From Homoserinimonas sp044769865 (GTDB taxonomy: Bacteria > Actinomycetota > Actinomycetes > Actinomycetales > Microbacteriaceae), in contig NZ_JBIZWA010000001.1 of the NCBI RefSeq assembly GCF_044769865.1, positions 124,001 through 188,000 on the forward strand: DNA of 64,000 bases, read 5' to 3'. The notes below the pieces were generated by a model, which was not told the origin of the DNA, did no database searches, and worked only from the letters and a program-made list of their open reading frames with translations. Positions within the stretch are counted from its first letter, which is position 1; each line of letters starts with the position of its first letter. Shown here one piece after another: positions 17,353 to 25,133 of this stretch. The translations under genes and the position numbers were made by a program.

Positions 17353-18246
17353 CTAGGGGGTGCGCGTGGCGGTGGAACCGGTCGCGGCCTCCGCCTTCGC
17401 CCGCTGGATCTGCTCGTAGACGTGCCCGCGCAGTTCCGTGAAGCGCGGCAGCGACCGCGTCGACAGCTGGTCGCGCTCCTCGGGCAGGTCGATGCGCAGG
17501 TCCTCCTGCACCACGGTCGGCGAGCTGGAGAGCACGACGACGCGCTCGCCCAGGTACACGGACTCGTCGATGTCGTGCGTCACGAAGAGCACCGTGATGC
17601 CGAGCTGCTTCCACACGCGCCGCACGAGGTCTTCGAGGTCGGCGCGGGTCTGGGCGTCGACGGCCGCGAAGGGCTCGTCCATCAACAGCACCTTGGGCTG
17701 GTAGGCGACGGCGCGGGCGATCGCGACGCGCTGCTGCATGCCGCCCGAGAGCTGCCAGGGGTAGCTCTTCGGCACGTGGTCGAGCCCGACGGCCTGCAGC
17801 GCCTCGTCGACGAGGCGGTCACGCTCCGCCTTGGCGACGCCCTGGTTCTTGAGCGGCAGTTCGACGTTGTCGCGGATGTTCATCCAGGGGAACAGGCTGC
17901 GCCCGTACTCCTGGAACACGACCGCGAGCCCCTTGGGCGGCCCCGTGACGATCTTCCCGTCGAGGGCGACCATGCCGGAGGTCGGGGCGAGAAGGCCCGC
18001 GATGCACTTGAGCAGCGTGGTCTTGCCCGAACCGGAGGGCCCGACGAGGCACACGAACTCCCCCTCGCGGATGTCGAAGTGCAGGTCGCGCACGGCCTCG
18101 ATGTCGCCGGCATCCGTTTGGTAGACCTTCTTGATGTGCTGCACCGAGAGCGCGACACCCTCGGGAATCGTGATCGACTCGGTGCGGCTCGTCTTGATGG
18201 TTCTCGTGCTGGCGGTGCTGGGTGTGCTGCTTGTGTCGTTCGTCAT
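17353..18246 (-). CDS. ABC importer ATPase (nitrate/sulfonate/taurine type)
   Basis: A 297-residue ATPase with Walker A GPSGSGKTTLL (about residues 66-76), Q-loop, signature LSGGMQQRVAIARA, Walker B VLLMDEPFAAVDAQ and the switch His in FVTHDIDE. It begins with a low-complexity Ser/Thr stretch before the domain. Similarity is to SsuB/TauB/NrtD proteins. Its ATG overlaps the downstream-type permease stop by 4 bp. With the two permeases and the lipoprotein it forms a complete importer. Because it lies between pca genes and a PcaR-like regulator, an aromatic acid is a more likely substrate than a sulfonate. Confidence 0.92.
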   Translation of the reverse strand: MTNDTSSTPSTASTRTIKTSRTESITIPEGVALSVQHIKKVYQTDAGDIEAVRDLHFDIREGEFVCLVGPSGSGKTTLLKCIAGLLAPTSGMVALDGKIVTGPPKGLAVVFQEYGRSLFPWMNIRDNVELPLKNQGVAKAERDRLVDEALQAVGLDHVPKSYPWQLSGGMQQRVAIARAVAYQPKVLLMDEPFAAVDAQTRADLEDLVRRVWKQLGITVLFVTHDIDESVYLGERVVVLSSSPTVVQEDLRIDLPEERDQLSTRSLPRFTELRGHVYEQIQRAKAEAATGSTATRTP

Positions 18247-19013
18247 CGGTCAACCTCTCTCAGGCCGTGGTACCAGCGAAGCACGCGCTTCTCGGTGAAC
18301 TGGAAAATCAGGGAAAGCGCGACGCCGAGGAGGCCAAGCAGGATGATGCCTGTCCACATCTCAGGCACCGCGAAGGTGCGCTGGAACTGCACGATCGTGT
18401 GACCGAGGCCAGACGACGCGCTGCCGAGCATCTCGGAGATGACCATGAGGATGAGGCCGATCGAGATCGATTGGCGCACCCCCGTCATGATCTGGGGGCT
18501 CGCGGCACGCAGCACCAGGTGACGCAGGCGTGCCCCACCCTTGATGCCGTAGACCGCGCAGGTGTCATTGAGCACTGAGTCCACGGCCCTGACGCCCTCG
18601 ATCGTGTTGAGCAGCACGGGCCAGATGCAGCCGAAGACGATCACGGCGATGCGCATCTGGTCGTTGATGCCCATGACGAGCGCGAAGACGGGGATGATGA
18701 CGGGCGGCGGGATCGCACGGAGGAACTCGAGTGCTGGTTCCATGAGCATCCGGAGCACCCGCACCGAGCCGATCAGGATGCCCAGCACGACGCCCGCGAT
18801 GATCGACACCACGATGCCGATGAGGATGCGGCCGATGCTCGGCAGCACGTCGCGCGTCATACGCTCGCCGAACCACACGTCGCCGAAGATCTCGAACAGC
18901 TGCAGCGGCTTCGGCACGAAGAAGTTCGTATTGCCGATCGTGAGCGCCCACCAGAGGATGAGCAGTACGACCGGGAGGCCCACGAAGAAGCCGAATCGCT
19001 TGAGGAGACTCAT
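18243..19013 (-). CDS. ABC importer permease (second subunit)
   Basis: A 256-residue membrane protein with about six helices and the ATPase-contact EAA-type loop near EFLRAIPPPVIIPVFALVMGI. The start is ATG 19013, which overlaps the stop of the first permease by 4 bp; the longer open frame to 19793 overlaps that permease completely and is not used. It is 30-40 percent similar by eye to the first permease in the loop region, so the importer probably uses a heterodimer of permeases, whereas SsuC/TauC systems use two copies of one. Confidence 0.9.
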   Translation of the reverse strand: MSLLKRFGFFVGLPVVLLILWWALTIGNTNFFVPKPLQLFEIFGDVWFGERMTRDVLPSIGRILIGIVVSIIAGVVLGILIGSVRVLRMLMEPALEFLRAIPPPVIIPVFALVMGINDQMRIAVIVFGCIWPVLLNTIEGVRAVDSVLNDTCAVYGIKGGARLRHLVLRAASPQIMTGVRQSISIGLILMVISEMLGSASSGLGHTIVQFQRTFAVPEMWTGIILLGLLGVALSLIFQFTEKRVLRWYHGLREVDR

Positions 19014-19840
19014 ACCGCCACGTCCTTCCGCACGGAGGCGTGCCAGCGCAGCACACGCTTCTCGATGAAGCGCATGACCATGTTGATGATCACGCCGATG
19101 ATGCCCGTCGCAAGCACGAGCGAGTACATCGCCACCACGCTGCCGCCCGAGCGGTTGAGTTCGATCTGCTTGCCGATGCCGGGCGTTCCGATCACGAGTT
19201 CCGCCGTGATCGCCAGCACGAGCGCGACCGCCGCGGCGAGTCGAAGCCCCGTGATGAGGTAGGGCAGGGTCGTCGGCCAGACGACGTGCCTGACGCGCGC
19301 CCACCAGCCCAGTCCGTAGCTCCGCGCGGTGTCCATCGCGACGCTGTCGACATCCGCAGTGCCGTAGAGCACCTGGATGAGGATCTGCCAGAACGAGGCG
19401 TAGACGATGAGCAGCAGGGCCGACTCGATGCTCACGCCGAAGAGGAGCACGGCGAGCGGGATGAGCGCGACCGACGGGATCGGGCGCAGGAACTCGATCG
19501 TCGTGTGGGTCGCCTTGCGCAGGAAGTTGCTGCCACCGATGAGGAATCCGATCGCGGTCGCCGCGACCGCCGAGATCGCGAGACCGATGGCCCAGCTCGT
19601 CATGGTCTGACCGACGCTCGTCCAGAAGCTCGCCGAGACGAGATCGGTGCCGAGCCGTACGAGCACGTCGCTTGCCGGCGGGAAGAAGCGCGGGTTCACG
19701 AGGCCGGTGCGTGACGCGATCTCCCATACGGCCAGGAAGAGGATGATTCCCACGACGCCCAGCACTGGGGCCGCAAGGGAGTGCTGCGTCCAAGGCACCC
19801 GTCTCACGGGGCCGCGGGGTGGAGATGCTGCGACTGTCAC
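19010..19840 (-). CDS. ABC importer permease (first subunit)
   Basis: A 276-residue BPD-type permease with about six membrane helices and the conserved loop EFLRPIPSVALIPLAVLLFG followed by GVSIES. It starts at GTG 19838-19840. It lies 111 bp after the lipoprotein gene, and the gap holds a strong hairpin (19912-19932), which probably lowers expression of the membrane components relative to the binding protein. It overlaps the second permease by 4 bp. Confidence 0.9.
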   Translation of the reverse strand: MTVAASPPRGPVRRVPWTQHSLAAPVLGVVGIILFLAVWEIASRTGLVNPRFFPPASDVLVRLGTDLVSASFWTSVGQTMTSWAIGLAISAVAATAIGFLIGGSNFLRKATHTTIEFLRPIPSVALIPLAVLLFGVSIESALLLIVYASFWQILIQVLYGTADVDSVAMDTARSYGLGWWARVRHVVWPTTLPYLITGLRLAAAVALVLAITAELVIGTPGIGKQIELNRSGGSVVAMYSLVLATGIIGVIINMVMRFIEKRVLRWHASVRKDVAV

Positions 19841-19911
19841 GTCATTTCTCTCTCATCGTTGAGGGTGCGACCGTGGCCGCGGTTCGGGTGGGTAAGCATG
19901 GCAACCGGTGC

Positions 19912-19932
19912 CGCTGCGGCCAAGCCGCAGCG
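19912..19932 (-). promoter_or_regulatory. Stem-loop between binding-protein and permease genes
   Basis: A perfect 9-bp stem (CGCTGCGGC / GCCGCAGCG) with a 3-base loop begins 20 bases after the lipoprotein stop. No U-run follows on the minus strand, so it looks like an mRNA-stabilising or attenuating hairpin of the kind seen after ABC binding-protein genes, not a full terminator. Confidence 0.55.
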
Positions 19933-19951
19933 ACATCGGCGCCGGGTGGGA

Positions 19952-20935
19952 TCAGTCGAGTGCGAAGAAGGTGTCGAGCTCGGGTGCGGTCGAGAGACCG
20001 CTGAACTCGACGGCAGCATCCGCGAGCCTCTGTGCCGCATCGAGGTCGACGTCGGCGCGGAAGCGCGGGAGGGCGATCTGCTCGATGAGCTCGGGCGAGA
20101 TCTCGGTGTAGGTGCCGAGGATGCGACGCACCTCGTCGGGGTTGTCGCCCGCGTACTCGAGCGAGCGCTTCATGGCCGTGCGGAACGCTTCGACGATCTC
20201 GGGCTTCTCTTGGATCGTCTGGGCTGTCGTGAAGTAGCCCGCGACATCCAGTTCGGGGTCGAAGCCGTTGAAGTTGTAGAAGAGCACCCGTGCGCCGGCG
20301 TCGACCGCCTGCGTGAGGAAGGGCTCGACGATCCAGGCAGCGTCGACCTGCCCGTTCTCGAGCGCCGCCGGCGCGTCGGGGAAGCCGACCTCGATGAACT
20401 CGATGGTCGAGGCGTCTCCGCCGTCGTCGGCCACGATCTGGCTCACGGTGCTGTCACCAATGTTGGCGAGCGTGTTGACCGAGACGGAGCGTCCCGCGAG
20501 GTCAGCGGCCGTCTGGATGTCGGAGTCGGCACGCACGACGACCCCGCCGAAGTCCTTCTCGAGGTCTTCGCTCGCGGTGACGCCGTTCGCGACGACGCTG
20601 AGGCTCATGGGCGTGTCGGTGCCGAACTGCTCGTTGGCGAACATGAGCGACACATAGTTGCTGAATCCGAAGTCATAGTCGCCGCTGACGACGCCGGGCA
20701 CGATTGCCGCGCCACCACCGGCCGTGTCGATCGTGACGTCGAGGCCCTCCTCCTCGAAGAAGCCCTGGTCGACGCCGAGCCAGATGGCTGCGGTATCGGC
20801 GATGGGAATGACGGCCGCGCTGACCGGGGTCAGTTCGCCGTCTTCGCCAGGGGTGTCCCCGCCGTTGGACCCCGAGCATCCCGCAAGCGCGAGTACGCCA
20901 ACCATTGCCGCTGCTGTAACAATCTGCCTCTTCAT
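19952..20935 (-). CDS. ABC importer substrate-binding lipoprotein (NMT1/SsuA-like)
   Basis: A 327-residue lipoprotein. The ATG at 20933-20935 has AAGGAAG upstream and gives a lipoprotein signal peptide MKRQIVTAAAMVGVLALAGC with the lipobox LAGC at residues 17-20. The mature part is an NMT1/THI5/SsuA-type periplasmic-binding fold, starting with VSAAVIPIADTAAIWLGV and containing GDYDFGFSNYVSLMFA. Such proteins bind small anions such as sulfonates, nitrate, pyrimidines or aromatic acids. The substrate cannot be read from the sequence; the pca context favours an aromatic carboxylate. It has its own promoter and operator region in the 126-bp gap after pcaC. Confidence 0.88.
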   Translation of the reverse strand: MKRQIVTAAAMVGVLALAGCSGSNGGDTPGEDGELTPVSAAVIPIADTAAIWLGVDQGFFEEEGLDVTIDTAGGGAAIVPGVVSGDYDFGFSNYVSLMFANEQFGTDTPMSLSVVANGVTASEDLEKDFGGVVVRADSDIQTAADLAGRSVSVNTLANIGDSTVSQIVADDGGDASTIEFIEVGFPDAPAALENGQVDAAWIVEPFLTQAVDAGARVLFYNFNGFDPELDVAGYFTTAQTIQEKPEIVEAFRTAMKRSLEYAGDNPDEVRRILGTYTEISPELIEQIALPRFRADVDLDAAQRLADAAVEFSGLSTAPELDTFFALD

Positions 20936-20968
20936 GCCACCACTTCCTTGTGTGCGTATTGGCCCCTG

Positions 20969-20987
20969 TTGTTCGCGTGGCGAACAA
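20969..20987. promoter_or_regulatory. Palindromic operator candidate for the importer operon
   Basis: TTGTTCGC-GTG-GCGAACAA is a perfect 8-bp inverted repeat with a 3-base centre, 34 bases upstream of the lipoprotein ATG. A third half-site GTTC follows (20990-20993), so three GTTCG/CGAAC half-sites lie in a row. This resembles the GTTCG...CGxAC operators known for PcaR/PcaU-type IclR regulators. Binding by the IclR protein at 16477-17334 is inferred. Confidence 0.6.
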
Positions 20988-21019
20988 ATGTTCTCCACGC
21001 ACACAACAGTTGTCGACTT

Positions 21020-21048
21020 AAACTATCGACGCCATCACGTAATGGCAA
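21020..21048 (-). promoter_or_regulatory. Sigma-70-like promoter for the importer operon
   Basis: On the minus strand TTGCCA (21043-21048) and TAGTTT (21020-21025) are separated by exactly 17 bases, an unusually good -35/-10 pair for this genome. The predicted start of transcription is near 21012, which puts the palindrome at 20969-20987 just downstream of it, suitable for repression. Confidence 0.5.
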
Positions 21049-21061
21049 GACACGCGGCGGA

Positions 21062-21469
21062 TCAGTCCGTGGGCGGATCCTCCGCGAAGACGGTCTTGAC
21101 GACTGCGAACGCGGAATTCGCGGCGGGAACCCCGCAGTAGATCGCAGACTGCAGCACGACCTCGACGATCTCGTCCCGAGTGAGGCCGTTGCGCTGGGCC
21201 GCGCGCAGGTGCATCGCGAGCTCCTCCATGTGCCCGTGCGCGATAAGCGCCGTCATCGTGATGGCACTGCGCATGCGGCGGTCAAGCCCCGGCCGCGTCC
21301 AGATCTCGCCCCACGCATAGCGCGTGATGAGCTCCTGGAAGTCCGCCGTCGCGGGCGTGATGCCCTGCGTGGCACGGTCGACATGGTTGGCACCAAGCAC
21401 CTGCCGGCGCACGGCCATGCCCTCGTCGTAGCTCTCCTGGTTCGTGCGGCCTTCTCGTGCCATGGTCAT
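21062..21469 (-). CDS. pcaC: 4-carboxymuconolactone decarboxylase
   Basis: A 135-residue protein that converts 4-carboxymuconolactone to 3-oxoadipate enol-lactone in protocatechuate breakdown. It matches the family in length and has the ITRYAWGEIWTRPGLDRRMRS segment and the conserved HGHMEELAMHLRAAQRNGLTRDEI region. The ATG at 21469 overlaps the pcaD stop by 4 bp; an in-frame ATG two codons later (21463) is better spaced from the GGGAG site. It is a separate gene, not fused to pcaD as in the pcaL of some actinobacteria. Confidence 0.93.
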   Translation of the reverse strand: MTMAREGRTNQESYDEGMAVRRQVLGANHVDRATQGITPATADFQELITRYAWGEIWTRPGLDRRMRSAITMTALIAHGHMEELAMHLRAAQRNGLTRDEIVEVVLQSAIYCGVPAANSAFAVVKTVFAEDPPTD

Positions 21470-22251
21470 GCTCCCTTGCGAGGTGTCGTGATGAAGGTGT
21501 CGATGAGGGCGGATGCCACGGCCTCCGGCTTTTCGACGGGTGCGAGGTGTGCCGCGCCCGCGATCTCGACCCCGATGCCGCCCGGCACCGCGTCCGCGAC
21601 CGAGCGCGCCTCCTCCGGCGTGATGACGGGGTCGAGGTCGCCCCACAGCGCGAGGAGCGGCACCGAGATCTCCCCAAGACGAGGCCGGATGTCGCTTGCT
21701 GCGAGCGCCTCGCAGCACAGCGCGTAGCTCTCATCGTCCGCGTAGGCGAGGCTGTTGAGCAGGGCGCCCGATGCCTCCGGCTGCGCCTCAATGAAGCCGG
21801 GCGCGAACCAGCGCTCGGCCGAGCCCGCCACCAAGACGGGGGTGCCCTGCTGTCGCACGGTCGCGGCACGCTCGCGCCAGGCATCCTCGCTGCCGATCTT
21901 CGCCGAAGAGCAGATGATCGAGGCTCCGAGCAGCCGCTCCGGATGCCGCAGCGCGAGTTCCAGGGCCACCTGGCCGCCGAGCGAGACACCCGCATAGTGG
22001 AACTGGTCTATGCCGGCCTGCCGCGCGGTCTCGGCCACGGCATCCGCAAGTTCGGCGACCGTGAAGGCGTCGCGTGCCGCGGGAGACTGGCCGTGGCCCG
22101 GCAGGTCGACCGTGAGGATCGTGAAGTGCTGCTTCAGCAGCGGGATCGCACGGCCCCAGAGGATGCTCGAGGTGCCGAGCGATTGGCCGAGCACGAGGGC
22201 TGGCCCCCTGCTCCCCTCGACCGCGATTCCTGCCAGCACCGGCTGCGTCAC
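21466..22251 (-). CDS. pcaD: 3-oxoadipate enol-lactonase
   Basis: A 261-residue alpha/beta hydrolase that opens 3-oxoadipate enol-lactone to 3-oxoadipate. The nucleophile elbow is GVSLGG (about residues 93-98), the acid is probably the Asp of WGDLDPVI, and the catalytic His is in AAHLAPVEKP near the C-terminus. An oxyanion-hole-like segment lies near LGQSLGTS. The GTG start overlaps the pcaB stop by 4 bp. Position between pcaB and pcaC supports this activity over other hydrolases. Confidence 0.92.
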   Translation of the reverse strand: MTQPVLAGIAVEGSRGPALVLGQSLGTSSILWGRAIPLLKQHFTILTVDLPGHGQSPAARDAFTVAELADAVAETARQAGIDQFHYAGVSLGGQVALELALRHPERLLGASIICSSAKIGSEDAWRERAATVRQQGTPVLVAGSAERWFAPGFIEAQPEASGALLNSLAYADDESYALCCEALAASDIRPRLGEISVPLLALWGDLDPVITPEEARSVADAVPGGIGVEIAGAAHLAPVEKPEAVASALIDTFITTPRKGA

Positions 22252-23630
22252 TCTGCGTCCTCCGTGTCGGCCGCTCGGGCCGCGTCGATGATCCTGTCGA
22301 TGATGAGACCCGCGTCGCCCACGTAGCGGGCGGGATCGAGCGAGGCCGCGAGCGTCTCGTCGCTTACCTCGGCGAGCGCCGCCTCACCCCGCAGCAGCGC
22401 AAAGAGGTCGGCATCCGGGTCGCCAGCAGCGCCCGTGACGAGCTCCTGCAGCCGGTCACGCCCGAGCCGCGGCCCGTACTCGAGCATGAGGCGCTCGCTC
22501 ACGATGAGGGGTCCGCTCAGTTCGAGGTTGCGGCGCATCGCCTCGGGGAACGCCCGGAGCCCACCCGCGAGTTCGGCCGCAGCGTGCGCTGATCCCCCGA
22601 CGAGGCGGAGCAGCTGTCGCAGCGCCTGCCACTCGGCGTGCCAGGCCCCCTCCGGGCGCTCGTCGACCGCAACGGCGCTCGCCTGCAGTTCGGCCGCGAG
22701 CGCAGGGGCCTGCCGAGCCGCCGAATGGATGAGCAGGCTGAGCACGGGGTTCTGCTTCTGGGGCATGGCCGATGAGCCACCGCGGCCCGCCACGACGGGT
22801 TCGCCGAGCTCGCCGAACTCGGGTCGCGCGAGCAGCAGCACGTCGATCGCGACCTTGCCGAAGGCGCCGGCCGCCTGCGCGAGCGCCGCACCGAGTTCCA
22901 CGACCGGGCTCCGCTGCGTCTGCCACGGCACCGACATCTGCAGTCCGAGCCGAGCGGCCACGCGCTCCGCGACCGCGAGTCCCGTGCCGGTCTCGCCGAT
23001 GACCGAGTATGCCGAGAGCGTTCCGCCCGCGCCGCCCCACTGCACCGGCAGGGAGCGAGCCGCGCGGGCGAGCGAGCGCCGTGCCGCCGCGACCCCGCCG
23101 AGCCAACCCGCGGCCTTGAGCCCGAAGGTGCTCGGCACGGCGTGCTGCGTGAGGGTCCGCGAGACCATGAGCGTGTCGCGGTGCGCATCGGCGAGCGTCA
23201 TGAGTCCCGTCGCCGTCGCCGCGGTGTCGCTGCGAATGAGTTCGAGCGCCCGCTTGGCGACGAGCATGAGGGCCGTGTCGAGGATGTCCTGGCTGGTCGC
23301 GCCGCGATGCACCCAGACGGATGCCGCGGCATCCGTCGCCCCGACCGCAGCCCGCAGGTCCTTCACGAGCGGGATGACGGGGTTGCCGCCCGAGCGTGAC
23401 CGCATGGCCAACTGCGCAATGTCGACCTCGAGTTCGTCGGCCGCGCGGGCGACGACCTCGGCCGTGCCCGCTGCGGCGAAGCCGAGGTCCTCCCACGCCC
23501 ACGCGAGGGCCGCCTCGGCCTCGAGCATCGCCCGCACAATCGCGGCATCCGAGGTCGCGGCGCCAATGGGCGTGCCAGCCCACTGCGGCGACAGCAGCCC
23601 GAGGTCTGCCGTGTCGTCGGCCGACGTCAC
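22248..23630 (-). CDS. pcaB: 3-carboxy-cis,cis-muconate cycloisomerase
   Basis: A 460-residue member of the fumarase/aspartase superfamily that lactonises 3-carboxymuconate. The superfamily signature GSSAMPQKQNP lies at about residues 280-290, and HRGATSQDILDTALML (about 100-115) carries the second conserved region. The GTG at 23628-23630 is 4 bases after the pcaG stop; longer frames upstream overlap pcaG. The length is typical of actinobacterial PcaB. Confidence 0.92.
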   Translation of the reverse strand: MTSADDTADLGLLSPQWAGTPIGAATSDAAIVRAMLEAEAALAWAWEDLGFAAAGTAEVVARAADELEVDIAQLAMRSRSGGNPVIPLVKDLRAAVGATDAAASVWVHRGATSQDILDTALMLVAKRALELIRSDTAATATGLMTLADAHRDTLMVSRTLTQHAVPSTFGLKAAGWLGGVAAARRSLARAARSLPVQWGGAGGTLSAYSVIGETGTGLAVAERVAARLGLQMSVPWQTQRSPVVELGAALAQAAGAFGKVAIDVLLLARPEFGELGEPVVAGRGGSSAMPQKQNPVLSLLIHSAARQAPALAAELQASAVAVDERPEGAWHAEWQALRQLLRLVGGSAHAAAELAGGLRAFPEAMRRNLELSGPLIVSERLMLEYGPRLGRDRLQELVTGAAGDPDADLFALLRGEAALAEVSDETLAASLDPARYVGDAGLIIDRIIDAARAADTEDAE

Positions 23631-23634
23631 CCGA

Positions 23635-24195
23635 TCAGTCCTTCTGCCGGTAGTCGAGGAACACGGTCTCCGACTCGCCCTGCATATGGACGTCGAAGAC
23701 GAGGTCGCCGCGCTCGTCGCGACGGGCGATGAGCGTGCCCGCCCGGTCGCCGACTGACGACAGGAACGCGTCATCCTTCGCGCGCTCGGCTGCCTCCGGC
23801 AGGTAGATGCGCGTGTAGAGGCGGTCGAGCAGGCCGCGGGCGAAGACGATGAGGGTGATGAAGGGCAGCGCGCCCTCACGCGTCGCTCCCGGTTCCACCG
23901 TCGTGAACGAGAACATGCCGTTGTCGTCGACGGCGGCCCGGCCGAAACCAGTGAAGGTGTAGCCGTCGCGGTGGAGCGACCCCTCAGCGGTGGGCACCGT
24001 GCCGTGCTCGTCGGCCTGCCAGATCTCGACGATCGCATCCGGGATGGCCGCGCCGTCACCGTCGAGCACACGGCCGGAGAGACGCACGGCGGCCGGATGC
24101 GTGCGGTCGACGAGCTGCTCGCCGCCCTCATAGGGCAGCGCGTAGCCGAAGAAGGGGCCGACCGTCTGGCCGGGGGTTGCGGGAAGCCTGGTCAT
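23635..24195 (-). CDS. pcaG: Protocatechuate 3,4-dioxygenase alpha subunit
   Basis: A 186-residue subunit of the intradiol ring-cleaving dioxygenase, beginning with the typical TPGQTVGPFFGYALPY. It lacks the iron ligands, as expected for the alpha subunit, and has the beta-sandwich core VRLSGRVLDGDGAAIPDAIVEIW shared with PcaH. Its ATG and the pcaH stop share one base (TGATG). It should assemble with PcaH to cleave protocatechuate to 3-carboxy-cis,cis-muconate. Confidence 0.93.
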   Translation of the reverse strand: MTRLPATPGQTVGPFFGYALPYEGGEQLVDRTHPAAVRLSGRVLDGDGAAIPDAIVEIWQADEHGTVPTAEGSLHRDGYTFTGFGRAAVDDNGMFSFTTVEPGATREGALPFITLIVFARGLLDRLYTRIYLPEAAERAKDDAFLSSVGDRAGTLIARRDERGDLVFDVHMQGESETVFLDYRQKD

Positions 24196-25064
24196 CAGTG
24201 GTCACCCTCCTCGGGCTCGGTCCACGTGCGCTTCGAACCGTTGAGCACGATGTCCCAACGGTAGCCGAGCGCCCACTCAGGCGAGGTCACCGAGTGGTCG
24301 TAGCGTGCGACGAGGCGGTCGCGCGCATCCTGGTCGACGATCGACTGGTAGATCGGGTCGAGCGCGAACAGGGGGTCGTTGGGAAAATACATCTGCGTCA
24401 CGATGCGCTGCGTGATCGCAGTGCCGAAGACGGAGAAGTGGATATGCGCGGGGCGCCACGCGTTGCTGTGGTTGCGCCAGGGGTATGGGCCGGGCTTGAT
24501 CGTCTGGAAGCGATACCAGCCATTCTCATCCGTGATGGTGCGGCCCGTGCCCGTGAAGTTCGGGTCGAGCGGCGCCGGATGCTGGTCACGCTTGTGCACG
24601 TAGCGACCCGCCGAGTTTGCCTGCCACACCTCGATGAGCTGGCCGGGCACGGGGCGTCCGTCGCCGTCGAGCAGGCGGCCCGTCACGACCATCCGCTCGC
24701 CGAGCGGGTCACCGTTGTGCTGGATCGTCAGGTCGGATTCGACCCACGACACGTCGCGGTGGCCGAAGGCGGGCGAGTGCAGCTCGATCGTCTCGGGGTC
24801 CGCGAGCGCGAGGCTCTTGGTGGGGTGGCGCAGGAGGCTGCTGCGGTAGGGCGCGTAATCGATGCGGGTGCGCTCCTCGACGGGGCCGCCCGCGGCGACG
24901 CCGTCGCGGTACTCCTGCTCGAGCGCCTGCATCTCCGCGTTGATCTCGTCTTGCGTCGCGGTCGTGGCGAGCGGGTCGGTGGAACGCTGGGGGCCGTCCT
25001 GGGTCTCCTCGGCGCTCTGCACGCCGCCGCCCTGGGTGTCTGGGGTGGGGTTCGAATCAGTCAC
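24195..25064 (-). CDS. pcaH: Protocatechuate 3,4-dioxygenase beta subunit (iron-binding)
   Basis: A 289-residue subunit starting at GTG 25062-25064 (GAAGG seven bases upstream). It carries the ferric-iron ligands: one Tyr in GRYVHKRDQH (about 151), a Tyr in PGPYPWRN (about 190), and two His in PAHIHFS (about 205). The N-terminal 40 residues are acidic and disordered-looking, longer than in Pseudomonas. It is the first gene of pcaHGBDC. A 25-bp palindrome lies at 25103-25127, between it and the IclR gene. Confidence 0.95.
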   Translation of the reverse strand: MTDSNPTPDTQGGGVQSAEETQDGPQRSTDPLATTATQDEINAEMQALEQEYRDGVAAGGPVEERTRIDYAPYRSSLLRHPTKSLALADPETIELHSPAFGHRDVSWVESDLTIQHNGDPLGERMVVTGRLLDGDGRPVPGQLIEVWQANSAGRYVHKRDQHPAPLDPNFTGTGRTITDENGWYRFQTIKPGPYPWRNHSNAWRPAHIHFSVFGTAITQRIVTQMYFPNDPLFALDPIYQSIVDQDARDRLVARYDHSVTSPEWALGYRWDIVLNGSKRTWTEPEEGDH

Positions 25065-25102
25065 AGCCACACCTTCCCAGTGCCGGGCAGCATCACCAAG
25101 CA

Positions 25103-25127
25103 TTTCTTTTCACTCAGTGGAAAGAAA
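25103..25127. promoter_or_regulatory. 25-bp palindromic operator candidate upstream of pcaH
   Basis: The arms TTTCTTT-t-CACT and AGTG-g-AAAGAAA flank a single central C, with one mismatched pair. It is 38 bases upstream of the pcaH start, in the 69-bp gap after the IclR gene. The stem is A/T-rich in its outer half and lacks a U-run, so an operator is more likely than a terminator. The IclR protein encoded next to it (25134-25931) is the natural candidate. Confidence 0.6.
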
Positions 25128-25133
25128 CTTTGC

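Noticed and set aside
18243..19793. A 516-residue permease beginning at 19793
   Set aside because: The extra 260 residues overlap the first permease and do not resemble a membrane protein. ATG 19013 gives the normal length and a 4-bp overlap.
21062..22251. A pcaL-type fusion of lactonase and decarboxylase
   Set aside because: pcaD and pcaC are separate here, with a stop and start that overlap by 4 bp.
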